A DNA stretch of 64,000 bases from Streptomyces toxytricini (GTDB lineage Bacteria; Actinomycetota; Actinomycetes; Streptomycetales; Streptomycetaceae), in NCBI RefSeq assembly GCF_014649915.1, contig NZ_BMTY01000022.1, positions 1 to 64,000 of the forward strand. The letters run 5' to 3'. Numbering within the stretch: the first letter of the stretch is position 1; each line of letters starts with the position of its first letter. The position numbers and the translations under genes were made by a program. The notes under the pieces are model-generated. The model was not told where the DNA came from and made no database searches. It was given only the letters and a program-made list of their open reading frames with translations. Below are positions 48,625 through 59,686 of this stretch, piece by piece.

Positions 48625-50286
48625 TCACCGGAGGACGGGCAGCTCCTCGCGGGGCGGGAACTGCGCCGCAGGGTCCTCGGCGAGCGACCGGGCGGCCGCC
48701 GGGGCCGGTGCGACCGGGGTGGCGTGGGGGTCGCAGACCACGTCCCGGGCGTCGACCTTCCCGTGCAGCAGGTAGGCGTCGACCCGGGTGTTGATGCAGG
48801 GGTTGACCAGGCTCGTGACGCCGTGCGAGCCGGCGGCCCGCTCGGTGATCAGGCGCGAGCCGGCGAGGCGCCGGTGCAGCTCGGCCCCGCCCCGGTACGG
48901 GGTGGCGGCGTCGCGCTCGGACTGGACGATGAGGACGGGCGGCAGGCCGCGGCGGGCGCCGACCTCGATCGGGGTGTGCTGCTTGGACTTCCAGGTCGCA
49001 CAGGGCAGGTTCATCCAGGCGTTCGACCAGGTCAGGAACGGGTACTTGGCGTGCAGCGCGGTGTTGTCGCGGTCCCACTCGGCCCAGCTCGTCGGCCACT
49101 TGGCGTCGGTGCACTCGACGGCCGTGTAGACGGCGTTGCCGTTCTCCGCGGCGGCGTTGCCCCGGACGTCGGACATGTCCGGCGTGATCGCCTCGATCAG
49201 CGGCTGCGGGTCGCCCGCGGCCCAGGCGCTGAAGGCCTGGGCGACCGGCACCCAGGAGGAGTCGTAGTACGGGGCGGCCTGGAAGAAGTTGATGAGCTCG
49301 GCCGGGCCGGCGACCCCGCCGAGCGGGTTGGCCTTCGCCTGGGCGCGCAGCTGCTGCCACTTGGCCTCGACCGCGGCGCGCGTCCCGCCGAGGTGGAAGG
49401 CCGCGTCGTTCTTGGCGACCCAGTCGAGCCAGTCGTTCCAGCGGGTCTGGAAGGCGACGTCCTGGCCGAGGTTGGCCTCGTACCAGATGTTCTCCCGGGA
49501 CGGGTCGACCACGCTGTCGACGATCATGCGGCGCACGTGGGTCGGGAAGAGGGTCGCGTAGACCCCGCCGAGGTAGGTGCCGTACGAGACGCCGAGGAAG
49601 TTCAGCTTCCGCTCTCCGAGGGCGGCGCGGATGACGTCCAGGTCGCGCGCGCTGTTCGGGGTGGTCATGTGCGGCAGCATCTCGCCGCTGCGCTCCTTGC
49701 AGCCGTCCGCGTACTCGGCGGCGAGCTTGCGCTGGGCGGTCTTGTCGGCCTCGGTGTCCGGGACCGGGTCGGCCTTGGGGGCCCTCACGAACTCCTGCGG
49801 GTCGATGCAGGAGATGGGCGCCGAGTGGCCGACGCCGCGCGGGTCGAAGCCCACGAAGTCGTACGCCTTGGCGGTGTTCACCCAGAGCGGCGAGTTGGTC
49901 GTCGACCTGCGGGGGAAGCGCAGACCGGAGCCGCCCGGGCCGCCCGGGTTGTAGACGAGGGCGCCCTGGCGCTCCTCCTTGGTACCGGTGCTCACGGCGC
50001 GGTCGACCGCGATGTCGATGGTCTTGCCGAACGGCTTGGCGTAGTCGAGCGGGACCTTCACCCAGCCGCACTGGATCGGGGCGGCGAGGCCCCAATCGGC
50101 CGGGCAGTCCTTCCAGTCGATGCCGGCGCGTGCGGCGCGGGCGGCGGCGATCTGCACGCCGAGCGCCTCCGGAACGGTGCCGCCGCGGTTCGGTGCGGCG
50201 GAGGCCGGCGGGGCGAGCAGCAGTCCGGCGGCCAGGGCCGCGGTGATGGAGAAGGCGGCGCTCCCCAGCGCCGCTTTGCTTGTCAC
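48625..50286 (-). CDS. secreted alpha/beta hydrolase (tripeptidyl aminopeptidase-like, S33)
   Basis: 553 residues. Signal peptide (to ASAAPN, about 31), then the S33 layout: NPGGPGGSG oxyanion region near 113-121, FDPRGVG at 147-153, nucleophile S234 in GVSYGTYLG, catalytic Asp in QSERDAATP, His in GSHGV. Four Cys suggest disulfides. Resembles Streptomyces tripeptidyl aminopeptidases and SlpD/E proteins, which trim N-terminal peptides outside the cell. GTG start with GGGGGAA upstream. Same strand as ureD, 197 bp downstream of it, with a weak promoter. Confidence 0.9.
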   Translation of the reverse strand: MTSKAALGSAAFSITAALAAGLLLAPPASAAPNRGGTVPEALGVQIAAARAARAGIDWKDCPADWGLAAPIQCGWVKVPLDYAKPFGKTIDIAVDRAVSTGTKEERQGALVYNPGGPGGSGLRFPRRSTTNSPLWVNTAKAYDFVGFDPRGVGHSAPISCIDPQEFVRAPKADPVPDTEADKTAQRKLAAEYADGCKERSGEMLPHMTTPNSARDLDVIRAALGERKLNFLGVSYGTYLGGVYATLFPTHVRRMIVDSVVDPSRENIWYEANLGQDVAFQTRWNDWLDWVAKNDAAFHLGGTRAAVEAKWQQLRAQAKANPLGGVAGPAELINFFQAAPYYDSSWVPVAQAFSAWAAGDPQPLIEAITPDMSDVRGNAAAENGNAVYTAVECTDAKWPTSWAEWDRDNTALHAKYPFLTWSNAWMNLPCATWKSKQHTPIEVGARRGLPPVLIVQSERDAATPYRGGAELHRRLAGSRLITERAAGSHGVTSLVNPCINTRVDAYLLHGKVDARDVVCDPHATPVAPAPAAARSLAEDPAAQFPPREELPVLR

Positions 50287-50483
50287 GTGGTCGTTCCCCC
50301 TGCATCGTGCGGCCCGTCCGAGGTCGGCCGGGCCGGGTCGGGTTGGTCGTGCGCGTGCAAGCAGGATCCTTTCGCCTGCAACGCGGCTGACAACAGGTCA
50401 CGGTCCGGTTCTTTGCCAAGCCGATAACCGGACAGGCGGACACCGCTGAGCGGTACCCCTGCCGTCCCAGGTTGGCCCGGTGC

Positions 50484-51275
50484 TCACCGGCCGTACGTAC
50501 GACACGCCGCATCGAGCACCCGGCGCAGCGCGAGCGCGTCCGGCGCGAGCGCCGAGACCAGCACGGCCGGCCCGGCCAGCGGCACCGCCACCGCGTACTC
50601 CCCCAGCACCGCCGGGGCCGGCGGCGCCGCGGCGAACTCCGGATCCACGACGAGGAGCTGACCGACCGCCCGGTGCCCGGCCAGCACCGCCGGACCGTCC
50701 CAGCCGCCGGGTGCGCCCGGCCCGCAGGCCAGCTCCTGGTCCAGCAGCGGACGGCCGTCCAGGTCGGCGGTGAGCCGGCTGCGCAGCAGGCCCGGCTCCT
50801 CCCCCGTGCGCCCCAGCACCTGCTCCTCGCGCAGCACCAGCCGTGCCCCGGCGGCCAGTTCGACGCGCGTGTGCACGCGCAGGTCGCTGCCGCGGACCGA
50901 GACGAGCGGCTCGGGGAGCCAGCGCACCGCGGCCCCCGCGGCGACGGCCAGGCGTACGCCGTACAGGGCGGGCGCGCCGTCCCGGCCGGGCAGGGCGAGC
51001 GTGGCGGCCGCCGTGCCCAGGGCGAGCCGCGCCCCGGGCCCGGCCTCGGCGTGGACGGCGAGGCGGTCGCCGCCGAGCGGGGCGCTCATCGCGCCGACCA
51101 GCATGACGCCGGCCTCTTCGCGGGAGCCGGCCCCGGACCGGATGCGGCGCAGGGCCAGCGGCCCCTCGCCGGCGAGGACGGGCAGGGCGGTGCCCCCGCG
51201 GCCGTCGGCGACGGCGCGGATCCGGGCGGTGGCGCGCACGCCCGCCGGCGCCGCGGCGGGCGGCGCCCCGGTCAC
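50484..51275 (-). CDS. ureD: urease accessory protein UreD
   Basis: 263 residues, a beta-rich UreD/UreH pattern (LALGTAAATLALPG, EQVLGRTGE, SRLTADLDGRPLLDQEL). It is a scaffold of the UreDFG complex that delivers nickel to urease. GTG start overlaps the ureG stop by 4 nt. Last gene of the operon. Confidence 0.9.
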   Translation of the reverse strand: MTGAPPAAAPAGVRATARIRAVADGRGGTALPVLAGEGPLALRRIRSGAGSREEAGVMLVGAMSAPLGGDRLAVHAEAGPGARLALGTAAATLALPGRDGAPALYGVRLAVAAGAAVRWLPEPLVSVRGSDLRVHTRVELAAGARLVLREEQVLGRTGEEPGLLRSRLTADLDGRPLLDQELACGPGAPGGWDGPAVLAGHRAVGQLLVVDPEFAAAPPAPAVLGEYAVAVPLAGPAVLVSALAPDALALRRVLDAACRTYGR

Positions 51276-51958
51276 CGTACGGCCCAGGCCGCGTACTGCT
51301 CGCGGACCCACGCGGCGACGGGGGCTACGCCGTCCGCTCCGCGCAGGGACTGGAAGACGACGGGCAGCGGGCCGCGCTGGTCGGCGGCGTCGCGGGCCAT
51401 CCGGTCCAGGTCGGACCCGACGTGCGGGGCGAGGTCGGTCTTGTTGACGACCAGCAGGTCGGCGGTGGTGACGCCCGGTCCTCCCTTGCGGGGGATGTCG
51501 TCGCCGCCGGCCACGTCGATGACGAAGACCTGGGCGTCGGCCAGGCCGCGGGAGAAGGTGGCGGTGAGGTTGTCGCCGCCGGACTCTACGAGGATCAGGT
51601 CCAGCGGGCCGAGGGCCTCCTCCAGTTCCTCGACGGCCTCCAGGTTGGCGGAGATGTCGTCGCGGATGGCGGTGTGCGGGCAGGCCCCGGTCTCGACCGC
51701 GGTGATCCGCTCGGGCGGCAGGACGGCCTCGCGGAGCAGGAACTCGGCGTCCTCGCGCGTGTAGATGTCGTTGGTGACGACGGCCATGGACAGCTCGGCG
51801 CGCAGGGCCCGGCACAGGGCGGCCACCGTGGCCGTCTTGCCGGAGCCGACCGGTCCGCCGAGCCCGATGCGCAGGGCGCGGCGTGAGCCGTCCGCGCGGA
51901 GGGGCCCGGCGCCGTGGGTGTGGCGCTCGGGGTAGGCGGTGCCGTGGTCGAGGTGCAT
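51272..51958 (-). CDS. ureG: urease accessory GTPase UreG
   Basis: 228 residues. Walker A GGPVGSGKT at 34-42, C-P-H motif (ETGACPHTAIRDD) that binds metal, and VNKTDLAPHVG for guanine recognition. N-terminus has several His (HLDHG, RHTHG) that may bind nickel. GTP hydrolysis drives nickel insertion. Overlaps ureD by 4 nt; 30 nt after ureF. Confidence 0.95.
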   Translation of the reverse strand: MHLDHGTAYPERHTHGAGPLRADGSRRALRIGLGGPVGSGKTATVAALCRALRAELSMAVVTNDIYTREDAEFLLREAVLPPERITAVETGACPHTAIRDDISANLEAVEELEEALGPLDLILVESGGDNLTATFSRGLADAQVFVIDVAGGDDIPRKGGPGVTTADLLVVNKTDLAPHVGSDLDRMARDAADQRGPLPVVFQSLRGADGVAPVAAWVREQYAAWAVR

Positions 51959-51988
51959 ACGGGTCTCCGGGGGCGTGGCGGGAGGGGG

Positions 51989-52665
51989 TCAGGAGGCGAA
52001 CAGCCGGACCGGCCACGCGGCGTGGGCCTGGGCGGCGATCTCCAGCAGGGGCGAGGAGGCGGCGGGCAGGGCGCCGGGGCCTTCGGCCAGCGCGGCGCGG
52101 GCGGCCGCCTCGGCCCGGCCGGCCACGGCGTCGGCCTCGCCGGCGAGGCGCGCGAGCACGCCGCTCGCCTCGAACGGGTCCAGGCCGAGGAGCCGCACCG
52201 TCGCGGTCGCGGGTCCGCTGATGCTCTCGTACGCCGCCAGGTGCGCGGCGTCGGCGGGCCCGAGCCCGGCCGCCCGGGCGGTGGCGCCGAGGACGACCGG
52301 CTGGTGGGCGCCGCGCGGAAACGCCGTGGCGAGCGCGTCGAGTTCGGGGCAGGGCCAGGCGGCGCGGGCGGCGCGCAGGAGCTGCCGGCCGAGGCGGCGG
52401 GCCGCGGTGCGCAGGGCGGGCGCGGGGGTGCGGGCGTCGGCGGCCGCGTCGAGGAGGGCGGTGTCGAGGCCGAGGGCGGCGGCCGCGGCGAGGCCGGCGG
52501 AGGTGAGCCCGGCCGTGTGCAGGCGGCCGCGGCAGTAGTCCTCCAGGGAGGCGGCGTCGCGGATGCGGCCCGCCTTGCAGGCGGCCTCGGCGCCGCCGGA
52601 GTGGGCGTGTCCTCCGGCGGGGAAGCGGCCGTCGGCGAGGACGAGCAGGGCTGCGGGGCCGCCCA

Positions 52666-52666
<1 letters not shown>
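51989..52666 (-). CDS. ureF: urease accessory protein UreF
   Basis: 225 residues, helical, with FPAGGHAHSGG near 14-24 (typical UreF), and ESISGPATATVRLLGLDPF near 160-180. Partner of UreD and UreG; gates the GTPase cycle. ATG overlaps the ureC stop by 1 nt (TGATG). Confidence 0.92.
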
Positions 52667-54379
<1,713 letters not shown>

Positions 54380-54387
<8 letters not shown>

Positions 54388-54691
54388 CGAGCGGCCCCCC
54401 GGTCTCCCCGCGCAGCCCCGGCACGGTGCGCAGTCCGCCGAGGGGGACGAGCGCCACCTCGACCGGGATGCCGGGCTCGAAGCGGACGGCGGTGCCGGCG
54501 GGCACGTCGAGGCGGAGTCCGCGGGCGGCCGCACGGTCGAAGCGCAGGCCCGGGTTGGCCTCGGCGAAGTGGTAGTGGGAGCCGACCTGGACGGGCCGGT
54601 CGGCGGCGTTGAGGACGGTGAGGCGGGTGACGGGGCGGCCTTCGTTGAAGAGGACCGGGCCGTCGCCGTGGACGGTCTCGCCGGGGATCAC
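54380..54691 (-). CDS. ureB: urease beta subunit
   Basis: 103 residues; GSHYHFAEANPGLRFDRA is the UreB signature. Assembles with UreA and UreC. GTG start with GAGAGGGG upstream; 13 nt after the ureA stop. Confidence 0.95.
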
Positions 54692-54704
54692 GCTGCGGCC
54701 CCTC

Positions 54705-55007
54705 TCAGACGATCGGTTCGTGGACGGTGACGAGTTTGGTGCCGTCCGGGAAGGTCGCCTCGACCTGGACGTCGGGGATCATCTCGGGGATGCCCTCCAT
54801 GACGTCGGCGCGGCCGAGGACGGTCCGGCCGGAGGCCATCAGCTCGGCGACGGTCCGCCCGTCACGGGCCCCTTCGAGGACGTGCGCGGTGATCAGCGCG
54901 ACGGCCTCGGGGTGGTTGAGGAGCACGCCCCGCGCCCTGCGCCGCGCGGCCACGTCGGCGGCCACGTGGAGGAGCAGCCTCTCCTGCTCGTGGGGGGTCA
55001 GGTGCAC
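54705..55007 (-). CDS. ureA: urease gamma subunit
   Basis: 100 residues; MHLTPHEQERLLLHVAADVA and LLNHPEAVALI are the UreA pattern. GTG start, first gene of the operon. Ribosome site is weak. Confidence 0.95.
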   Translation of the reverse strand: MHLTPHEQERLLLHVAADVAARRRARGVLLNHPEAVALITAHVLEGARDGRTVAELMASGRTVLGRADVMEGIPEMIPDVQVEATFPDGTKLVTVHEPIV

Positions 55008-55224
55008 GGGTCATCACCAAGCTTCCGGGGACGGGGGCCGACGGCGCCGGACGACCGCAGCCTTCCGCGCCACCGGCGTGGACCGGCGCTTTCCCCAACC
55101 GGTCGGTTCTTTCCCGATGGCGGCGGAGGCTTTCCGCTCCGACTACCGCCCCTGTGCCGCGGGTTGGGCGGTCGCCGGCGCGGCGGCCGAGGGCGGTCCA
55201 CGCTAGGGCGCGCGTTTTTCCGCC

Positions 55225-55234
55225 GCGTTAACGC
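55225..55234. promoter_or_regulatory. AT-containing palindrome upstream of ureA
   Basis: Perfect palindrome GCGTTAACGC in the 265-bp region between ureA and the HATPase gene, both on the minus strand. Its role is unknown; it could regulate urease or be part of the HATPase 3' end. Confidence 0.3.
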
Positions 55235-55272
55235 ATGTTTCGGGCGGGTACCCGGTTCGTGCGGCGGGCCGT

Positions 55273-55725
55273 TCAGCAGCGGCCGCGGCCGGCCGGGGCG
55301 TGGGCCCCGACGGGCCAGGGCAGGGCGATCCAGACCGTCTTGCCGCCGTCCTCGGTGGGGCTGACGGAGAGCCGGCCCCCGGCCTCCGCGGTGAGCCAGC
55401 GGATGATGACCATGCCGCGGCCGTTGTCCTGCTGGACGGCGGCGGGAAGCCGCCGGGGCCACCGGGGGTGGCTGTCGGTGACCCCGATGCGGAGCCACTC
55501 CTCCCGCTCCAGGCGGAGTTCGACCGTGAAGGTGGGCGACTGGCCGAACGTGTGCTGCACGGCATTGGTGGCGAGCTCGGAGACGATCAGCCGGACGCTG
55601 TCGGCGGTGTCCGCGCCGTCGGGCAGTCCCCAGTCGGCGAGCACCTCGGCGACGTGGCGGCGGGCGGCGGCGACCGAGGCGGGTTCGCTCGGCAGAGTGA
55701 CGGATGCTTCCTGGTGGTCTGCCAT
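55273..55725 (-). CDS. RsbW-like anti-sigma/HATPase_c_2 protein
   Basis: 150 residues. A single GHKL ATPase domain: N-box ELATNAVQH, G1-like DNGRGMVII, and a final GKTVWIALP strand. Such small Streptomyces ATPases act as serine kinases or anti-sigma factors. It is divergent from the XRE regulator and DUF397 gene, a conserved trio around WhiJ/AbaA-like loci. ATG start; AAAGGGA is 10 nt upstream. Confidence 0.87.
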   Translation of the reverse strand: MADHQEASVTLPSEPASVAAARRHVAEVLADWGLPDGADTADSVRLIVSELATNAVQHTFGQSPTFTVELRLEREEWLRIGVTDSHPRWPRRLPAAVQQDNGRGMVIIRWLTAEAGGRLSVSPTEDGGKTVWIALPWPVGAHAPAGRGRC

Positions 55726-55812
55726 GGCGACGGTCCCTTTCCCTCCGGGGCGTGACCGCCCCGGATCTGTGCTGGACGCCAGAGTGCCACCCATCGTCCT
55801 GCCGCTGCCGCC

Positions 55813-55856
55813 GTTCACCCGAGATCCGCATATATCTGTCGCCCAATGCGGTGAAC
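55813..55856. promoter_or_regulatory. inverted repeat between HATPase and XRE genes
   Basis: GTTCACC (55813-55819) and GGTGAAC (55850-55856), 7-bp arms around an AT-rich centre containing TATATC. Lies in the divergent promoter region of the trio; possible binding site of the XRE protein. Confidence 0.45.
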
Positions 55857-55922
55857 TCTGCTACGGAATAGCGTATTTGGACGGCAGACTGGTGCGATCT
55901 GTGCCGGTGGAAGGAGGCGGGT

Positions 55923-56807
55923 ATGCAGCATGGCCCCGCGGTGCGTCGGCGCAAGCTCGGAGAGGAACTGCGCGCGCTGCGCGACCGCACGGGACTGACC
56001 AGCGGCGAGGCCGCCCGGATCGTGGGGTGGCACCAGTCGAAAATCAGCCGCATCGAGACGGGCCGCAGTGGCGTGAAACCGGAGGACATCCGGCTGCTGC
56101 TCGACGCGTACGAAGACGTCGTCCGCCCCGAGCAGCGGGCCCTGCTGGAGGCGCTGTCGGTCTCGGCGGCCGGCCCGGGGCCGGGGGGCGGCGCCGGCCG
56201 GGAGCGGCAGTGGTGGCACGACTACCGGGGCCTCCTGCCGCAGGAGTACCGGGACTTCATCAGCCTGGAGGCCGGCGCCCGCTCCGCCCGGACGGTCGAG
56301 TTGTCCGTGGTGCCGGGGCTGCTCCAGACCCCGGAATACGCGCGCGCGGTGACGCGGGCCGCCCTCGGCGGGCTACCGGAGCCGAAGGTGGACGCGCTGG
56401 TCGAGGTACGGCTGGCCAGGCAGGCGGTGCTGCGGGCCGATCCGCCGCTGGAGCTGAGCGCGGTGCTCGACGAGGCCGTGCTGCGGCGGCAGATCGGGGG
56501 GCCGGGGGTGATAAAGGCGCAGCTGAGGCACCTGGTGGCGGTGGCCCGCCTGCCCCAAGTGCGCCTACAGGTGCTGCCGTTCAGCGTGGGGGGTCATCTC
56601 GGCCTGACCGGACCGTTCGTTATTTTCTCATTTCCGAACATCGCCGATCTGGATGTGGTGGTCCTCGACCATTTGACGAGTAGCCTCTATCTGGAGCGGA
56701 AGGAAGACCTCGAGGCCTACAGCGCCGCGTTCCGCACCATCCAGGCGCACGCCCTCCCGCCCGAAGACTCGTCGGATCTCATCAGCTCACTGGCTGACGG
56801 CGCGTAA
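55923..56807 (+). CDS. XRE/DUF5753 regulator (WhiJ-like)
   Basis: 294 residues. N-terminal HTH_31/XRE domain about 11-65 (RALRDRTGLTSGEAARIVGWHQSKISRIETGRSG), then the DUF5753 ligand-like domain (VPGLLQTPEYARAV, VDALVEVRLARQ, LQVLPFSVGGH) to the end. These regulators are usual partners of DUF397 proteins in Streptomyces and affect development and antibiotic production. AAGGAGG 6 nt before the ATG. DUF397 gene follows 11 nt later. Confidence 0.93.
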   Translation: MQHGPAVRRRKLGEELRALRDRTGLTSGEAARIVGWHQSKISRIETGRSGVKPEDIRLLLDAYEDVVRPEQRALLEALSVSAAGPGPGGGAGRERQWWHDYRGLLPQEYRDFISLEAGARSARTVELSVVPGLLQTPEYARAVTRAALGGLPEPKVDALVEVRLARQAVLRADPPLELSAVLDEAVLRRQIGGPGVIKAQLRHLVAVARLPQVRLQVLPFSVGGHLGLTGPFVIFSFPNIADLDVVVLDHLTSSLYLERKEDLEAYSAAFRTIQAHALPPEDSSDLISSLADGA

Positions 56808-56818
56808 GGAGGCACCCC

Positions 56819-57040
56819 GTGTCCGCAACCCCCCTCTTCACAGGCGGACTTCTGAACAGCGCGACGTGGCGGCGGAGCAGCCGCAGCACCGGAATGAACA
56901 ACTGTGTGGAAACGGCCGTGCTCTCCGGCGGCCTCCTGGCCGTCCGCGACTCCAAACGGACGGACGGCCCGGCGGTGCTCTTCACCGGGCCCGCCTGGAA
57001 CGGCTTCCTCGCCTGCGTGCGGGCGCACGGGCCCGCCTGA
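56819..57040 (+). CDS. DUF397 protein
   Basis: 73 residues; WRRSSRSTGMNNCVETA and VRDSKRTDGPAVLFTGPAWNGF are the DUF397 pattern. Small partner of the XRE regulator; several Streptomyces members modulate it. GTG start with AAGGAGG. Confidence 0.93.
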   Translation: MSATPLFTGGLLNSATWRRSSRSTGMNNCVETAVLSGGLLAVRDSKRTDGPAVLFTGPAWNGFLACVRAHGPA

Positions 57041-57089
57041 CCGCAACCGGCCCGCCGGGCACCGCACACCGGACCCGGCGGCTCCGCCG

Positions 57090-58283
57090 TCAGAAGGCCC
57101 GGGGCAGCTCCGCCGCCCCCGCGGGGGCGGTCCGCAGGATCACCGCGACGGCCCGCTCGATCTCGTCCCCCGTGAGATCGGCGCGGGCGGTCAGCCGCAG
57201 CCGCGAGACGCCGTCCGGAACCGACGGCGGCCGGAAGCACCCCACGGACAGCCCGGCCTCCCGGCAGTCGGCGGCCCACCGCAGGGCCGCCGCCGCCGAG
57301 GGGGCCCGTACGGACACCACGGCGGCGTCGGGCCGGGCCGAGGCCAGTCCGGCCGTGGTGAGCCGCCCGTGCAGCAGCGCTGCCACCTCGCGGGCCCGTG
57401 CGGCCCGTTCCGGTTCGCGGCGCAGCAGCCGCAGTGCCGCCAGGGCCCCGCCCGCGGCGGCCGGCGCGAGCCCGGTGTCGAAGATGAAGGTGCGGGCCGT
57501 GTTGACCAGGTGGCGGATCACCTTGGCCGGGCCGAGGACGGCCCCGCCCTGGCTGCCCAGGGACTTCGAGAGGGTCAGCGTCGCGACCACCCCCGGCGCC
57601 CCCGCCAGCCCGGCCGCGTGCAGGGCGCCCCGGCCGCCCTCGCCGAGGACGCCGAGGCCGTGCGCGTCGTCCACGACCAGCGCCGCACCCCGGGCCCTGC
57701 AGGCGTCGGCGTAGCCGGCGAGCGGGGCGGCGTCACCGTCGACGGAGAAGACGGAGTCCGTGACCAGCAGGGCGCGCCCGGTGTGCGCGGCGAGCGTCTT
57801 GCGGGCGGCCTCCGGATCGGCGTGCGGGATCACCGCCGTCTCGGCGCGGGAGAGCCGGCAGCCGTCGACGATCGAGGCGTGGTTGCCGGAGTCGGAGGCG
57901 ACGAGGGCGCCCCGGCCGGCGAGCGCGGTGACGGCCGCCAGGTTGGCCGCGTACCCCGAGGACAGCACCAGCGCGGCCTCGAACCCGCAGAAGTCGGCGA
58001 GCTTTCGCTCGAGCTCGGCATGAAGTGCGGTCGTGCCGGTCACCAGGCGCGATCCAGTGGCGCCCGCGCCCCACTCCTCGGCCGCCGCGCACGCGCCTCG
58101 GACGGTCTCCGGGTGTCGGGACAGGCCGAGGTAGTCGTTGCTCGCGAGGTCCAGCAGGGGCGAGGCGGCGCTGCGGGGCCGCAGGGTCCGCACCAGTCCC
58201 GCCTGTTCACGGGCCCGCTCGGCCTCGTCGATCCAGGCGAACACGTCGGCGGGCGCGTCGGCCTCGCGGCTGTGCTGGGGCAT
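57090..58283 (-). CDS. bioF: 8-amino-7-oxononanoate synthase
   Basis: 397 residues. Alpha-oxoamine synthase: NDYLGLS at 49-55, DDAHG at 205-209, PLP lysine K240 in LTLSKSLGSQGG. It condenses pimeloyl-ACP or -CoA with alanine to start the biotin ring. Preceded by GAGGA before the ATG. Divergent from bioB-bioA-bioD. Confidence 0.94.
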   Translation of the reverse strand: MPQHSREADAPADVFAWIDEAERAREQAGLVRTLRPRSAASPLLDLASNDYLGLSRHPETVRGACAAAEEWGAGATGSRLVTGTTALHAELERKLADFCGFEAALVLSSGYAANLAAVTALAGRGALVASDSGNHASIVDGCRLSRAETAVIPHADPEAARKTLAAHTGRALLVTDSVFSVDGDAAPLAGYADACRARGAALVVDDAHGLGVLGEGGRGALHAAGLAGAPGVVATLTLSKSLGSQGGAVLGPAKVIRHLVNTARTFIFDTGLAPAAAGGALAALRLLRREPERAARAREVAALLHGRLTTAGLASARPDAAVVSVRAPSAAAALRWAADCREAGLSVGCFRPPSVPDGVSRLRLTARADLTGDEIERAVAVILRTAPAGAAELPRAF

Positions 58284-58353
58284 TCGGGTCCTCGCGGTTT
58301 GTCGGCTGTCCACAGACGATGCCCGACCCTAGCGGCCGCGACTCGAGTGCCAG

Positions 58354-58369
58354 GTGTGGCGATACACAC
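58354..58369. promoter_or_regulatory. inverted repeat between bioF and bioB
   Basis: GTGTG (58354-58358) and CACAC (58365-58369), 6-bp centre, in the 155-bp divergent region. A regulator of the biotin genes could bind here; arms are short. Confidence 0.35.
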
Positions 58370-58438
58370 ACTCCGTTCCGGCCATGTTGTGCGATCTCTC
58401 CTTGGCCGGGAGCGCTCGCGTGGTCCAGGATCGGCGTC

Positions 58439-59686
58439 ATGGACCTGCTGAACACCCTGGTGGACAAGGGGCTGCGGCGTGAGCTGCCGACCCGCGAAGA
58501 GGCGCTCGCCGTGCTGGCGACCTCCGACGACGAACTGCTCGACGTGGTGGCCGCGGCCGGCAAGGTGCGCCGCCAGTGGTTCGGGCGCCGGGTCAAGCTG
58601 AACTACCTCGTCAACCTGAAGTCGGGGCTCTGTCCCGAGGACTGCTCCTACTGCTCGCAGCGCCTCGGGTCGAAGGCGGAGATCCTCAAGTACACCTGGC
58701 TGAAGCCGGACGAGGCCTCGGCGGCCGCGGCGGCCGGCATCGCGGGCGGCGCCAAGCGCGTGTGCCTGGTGGCGAGCGGCCGCGGCCCGACGGACCGGGA
58801 CGTGGAGCGCGTCGGCAAGACCATCGAGGCGATCAAGGAGCAGAACGAGGGCGTCGAGGTCTGCGCCTGCCTGGGCCTGCTCTCCGACGGCCAGGCCGAG
58901 CGGCTGAAGGACGCCGGGGCCGACGCCTACAACCACAACCTGAACACGTCCGAGGCGACGTACGGGCAGATCACCAAGACGCACACCTACGCCGACCGCG
59001 TCGACACGGTGCAGAAGGCGCACGCCGCCGGCCTGTCCGCCTGTTCGGGCCTCATCGCGGGCATGGGCGAGAGCGACGAGGACCTGGTCGACGTCGTCTT
59101 CTCGCTGCGCGAGCTCGACCCGGACTCGGTCCCGGTGAACTTCCTGATCCCCTTCGAGGGCACCCCGCTGGCCAAGGAGTGGAACCTCACCCCGCAGCGC
59201 TGCCTGCGGATCCTCGCGATGGTCCGGTTCGTCTGCCCGGACGTCGAGGTGCGCCTCGCCGGCGGCCGCGAAGTCCACCTGCGCACCATGCAGCCGCTGG
59301 CGCTGCACCTGGTGAACTCGATCTTCCTCGGCGACTACCTCACCAGCGAGGGCCAGGCCGGCCAGGCCGACCTCGACATGATCGCGGACGCCGGCTTCAC
59401 GGTGGAGGGCGCCGGCACGTCGAGCCTGCCCGCACACCGCGCCGACGTCGCGGCTGCCACTGCGGCCGCGGGTGCGGCGGCCGGTCACGGGCCGTGCGGT
59501 TCCGCACCCGCCGAGGCCGGCTGCGGCTCGGCCTGCGGCGGCTGCGCGGGCCACGCGGACCCCACAGGGGCCGCCGCCGAGGCCGCGCCCGCCGCGCCCT
59601 CCCAGGCGGAGCCCGGCGCGGTGCGCCCGGACCTGGTCGCGGTGCGCCGCCGCGGCGCCGGCACGGACCTCGCCCCCAATGCCTGA
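58439..59686 (+). CDS. bioB: biotin synthase with C-terminal Cys-rich extension
   Basis: 415 residues, against ~345 for usual BioB. Radical-SAM cysteines C65, C69, C72 (CPEDCSYC). Residues for the second cluster: C109, C142, C202, R272. After about residue 338 come ~77 additional residues containing C353, C362, C366, C369, H350 and H372 in a Gly/Ala-rich linker, ending DLVAVRRRGAGTDLAPNA. It inserts sulfur into dethiobiotin. Overlaps bioA by 8 nt. The extension may hold another iron-sulfur cluster; that is inference. Confidence 0.95.
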   Translation: MDLLNTLVDKGLRRELPTREEALAVLATSDDELLDVVAAAGKVRRQWFGRRVKLNYLVNLKSGLCPEDCSYCSQRLGSKAEILKYTWLKPDEASAAAAAGIAGGAKRVCLVASGRGPTDRDVERVGKTIEAIKEQNEGVEVCACLGLLSDGQAERLKDAGADAYNHNLNTSEATYGQITKTHTYADRVDTVQKAHAAGLSACSGLIAGMGESDEDLVDVVFSLRELDPDSVPVNFLIPFEGTPLAKEWNLTPQRCLRILAMVRFVCPDVEVRLAGGREVHLRTMQPLALHLVNSIFLGDYLTSEGQAGQADLDMIADAGFTVEGAGTSSLPAHRADVAAATAAAGAAAGHGPCGSAPAEAGCGSACGGCAGHADPTGAAAEAAPAAPSQAEPGAVRPDLVAVRRRGAGTDLAPNA

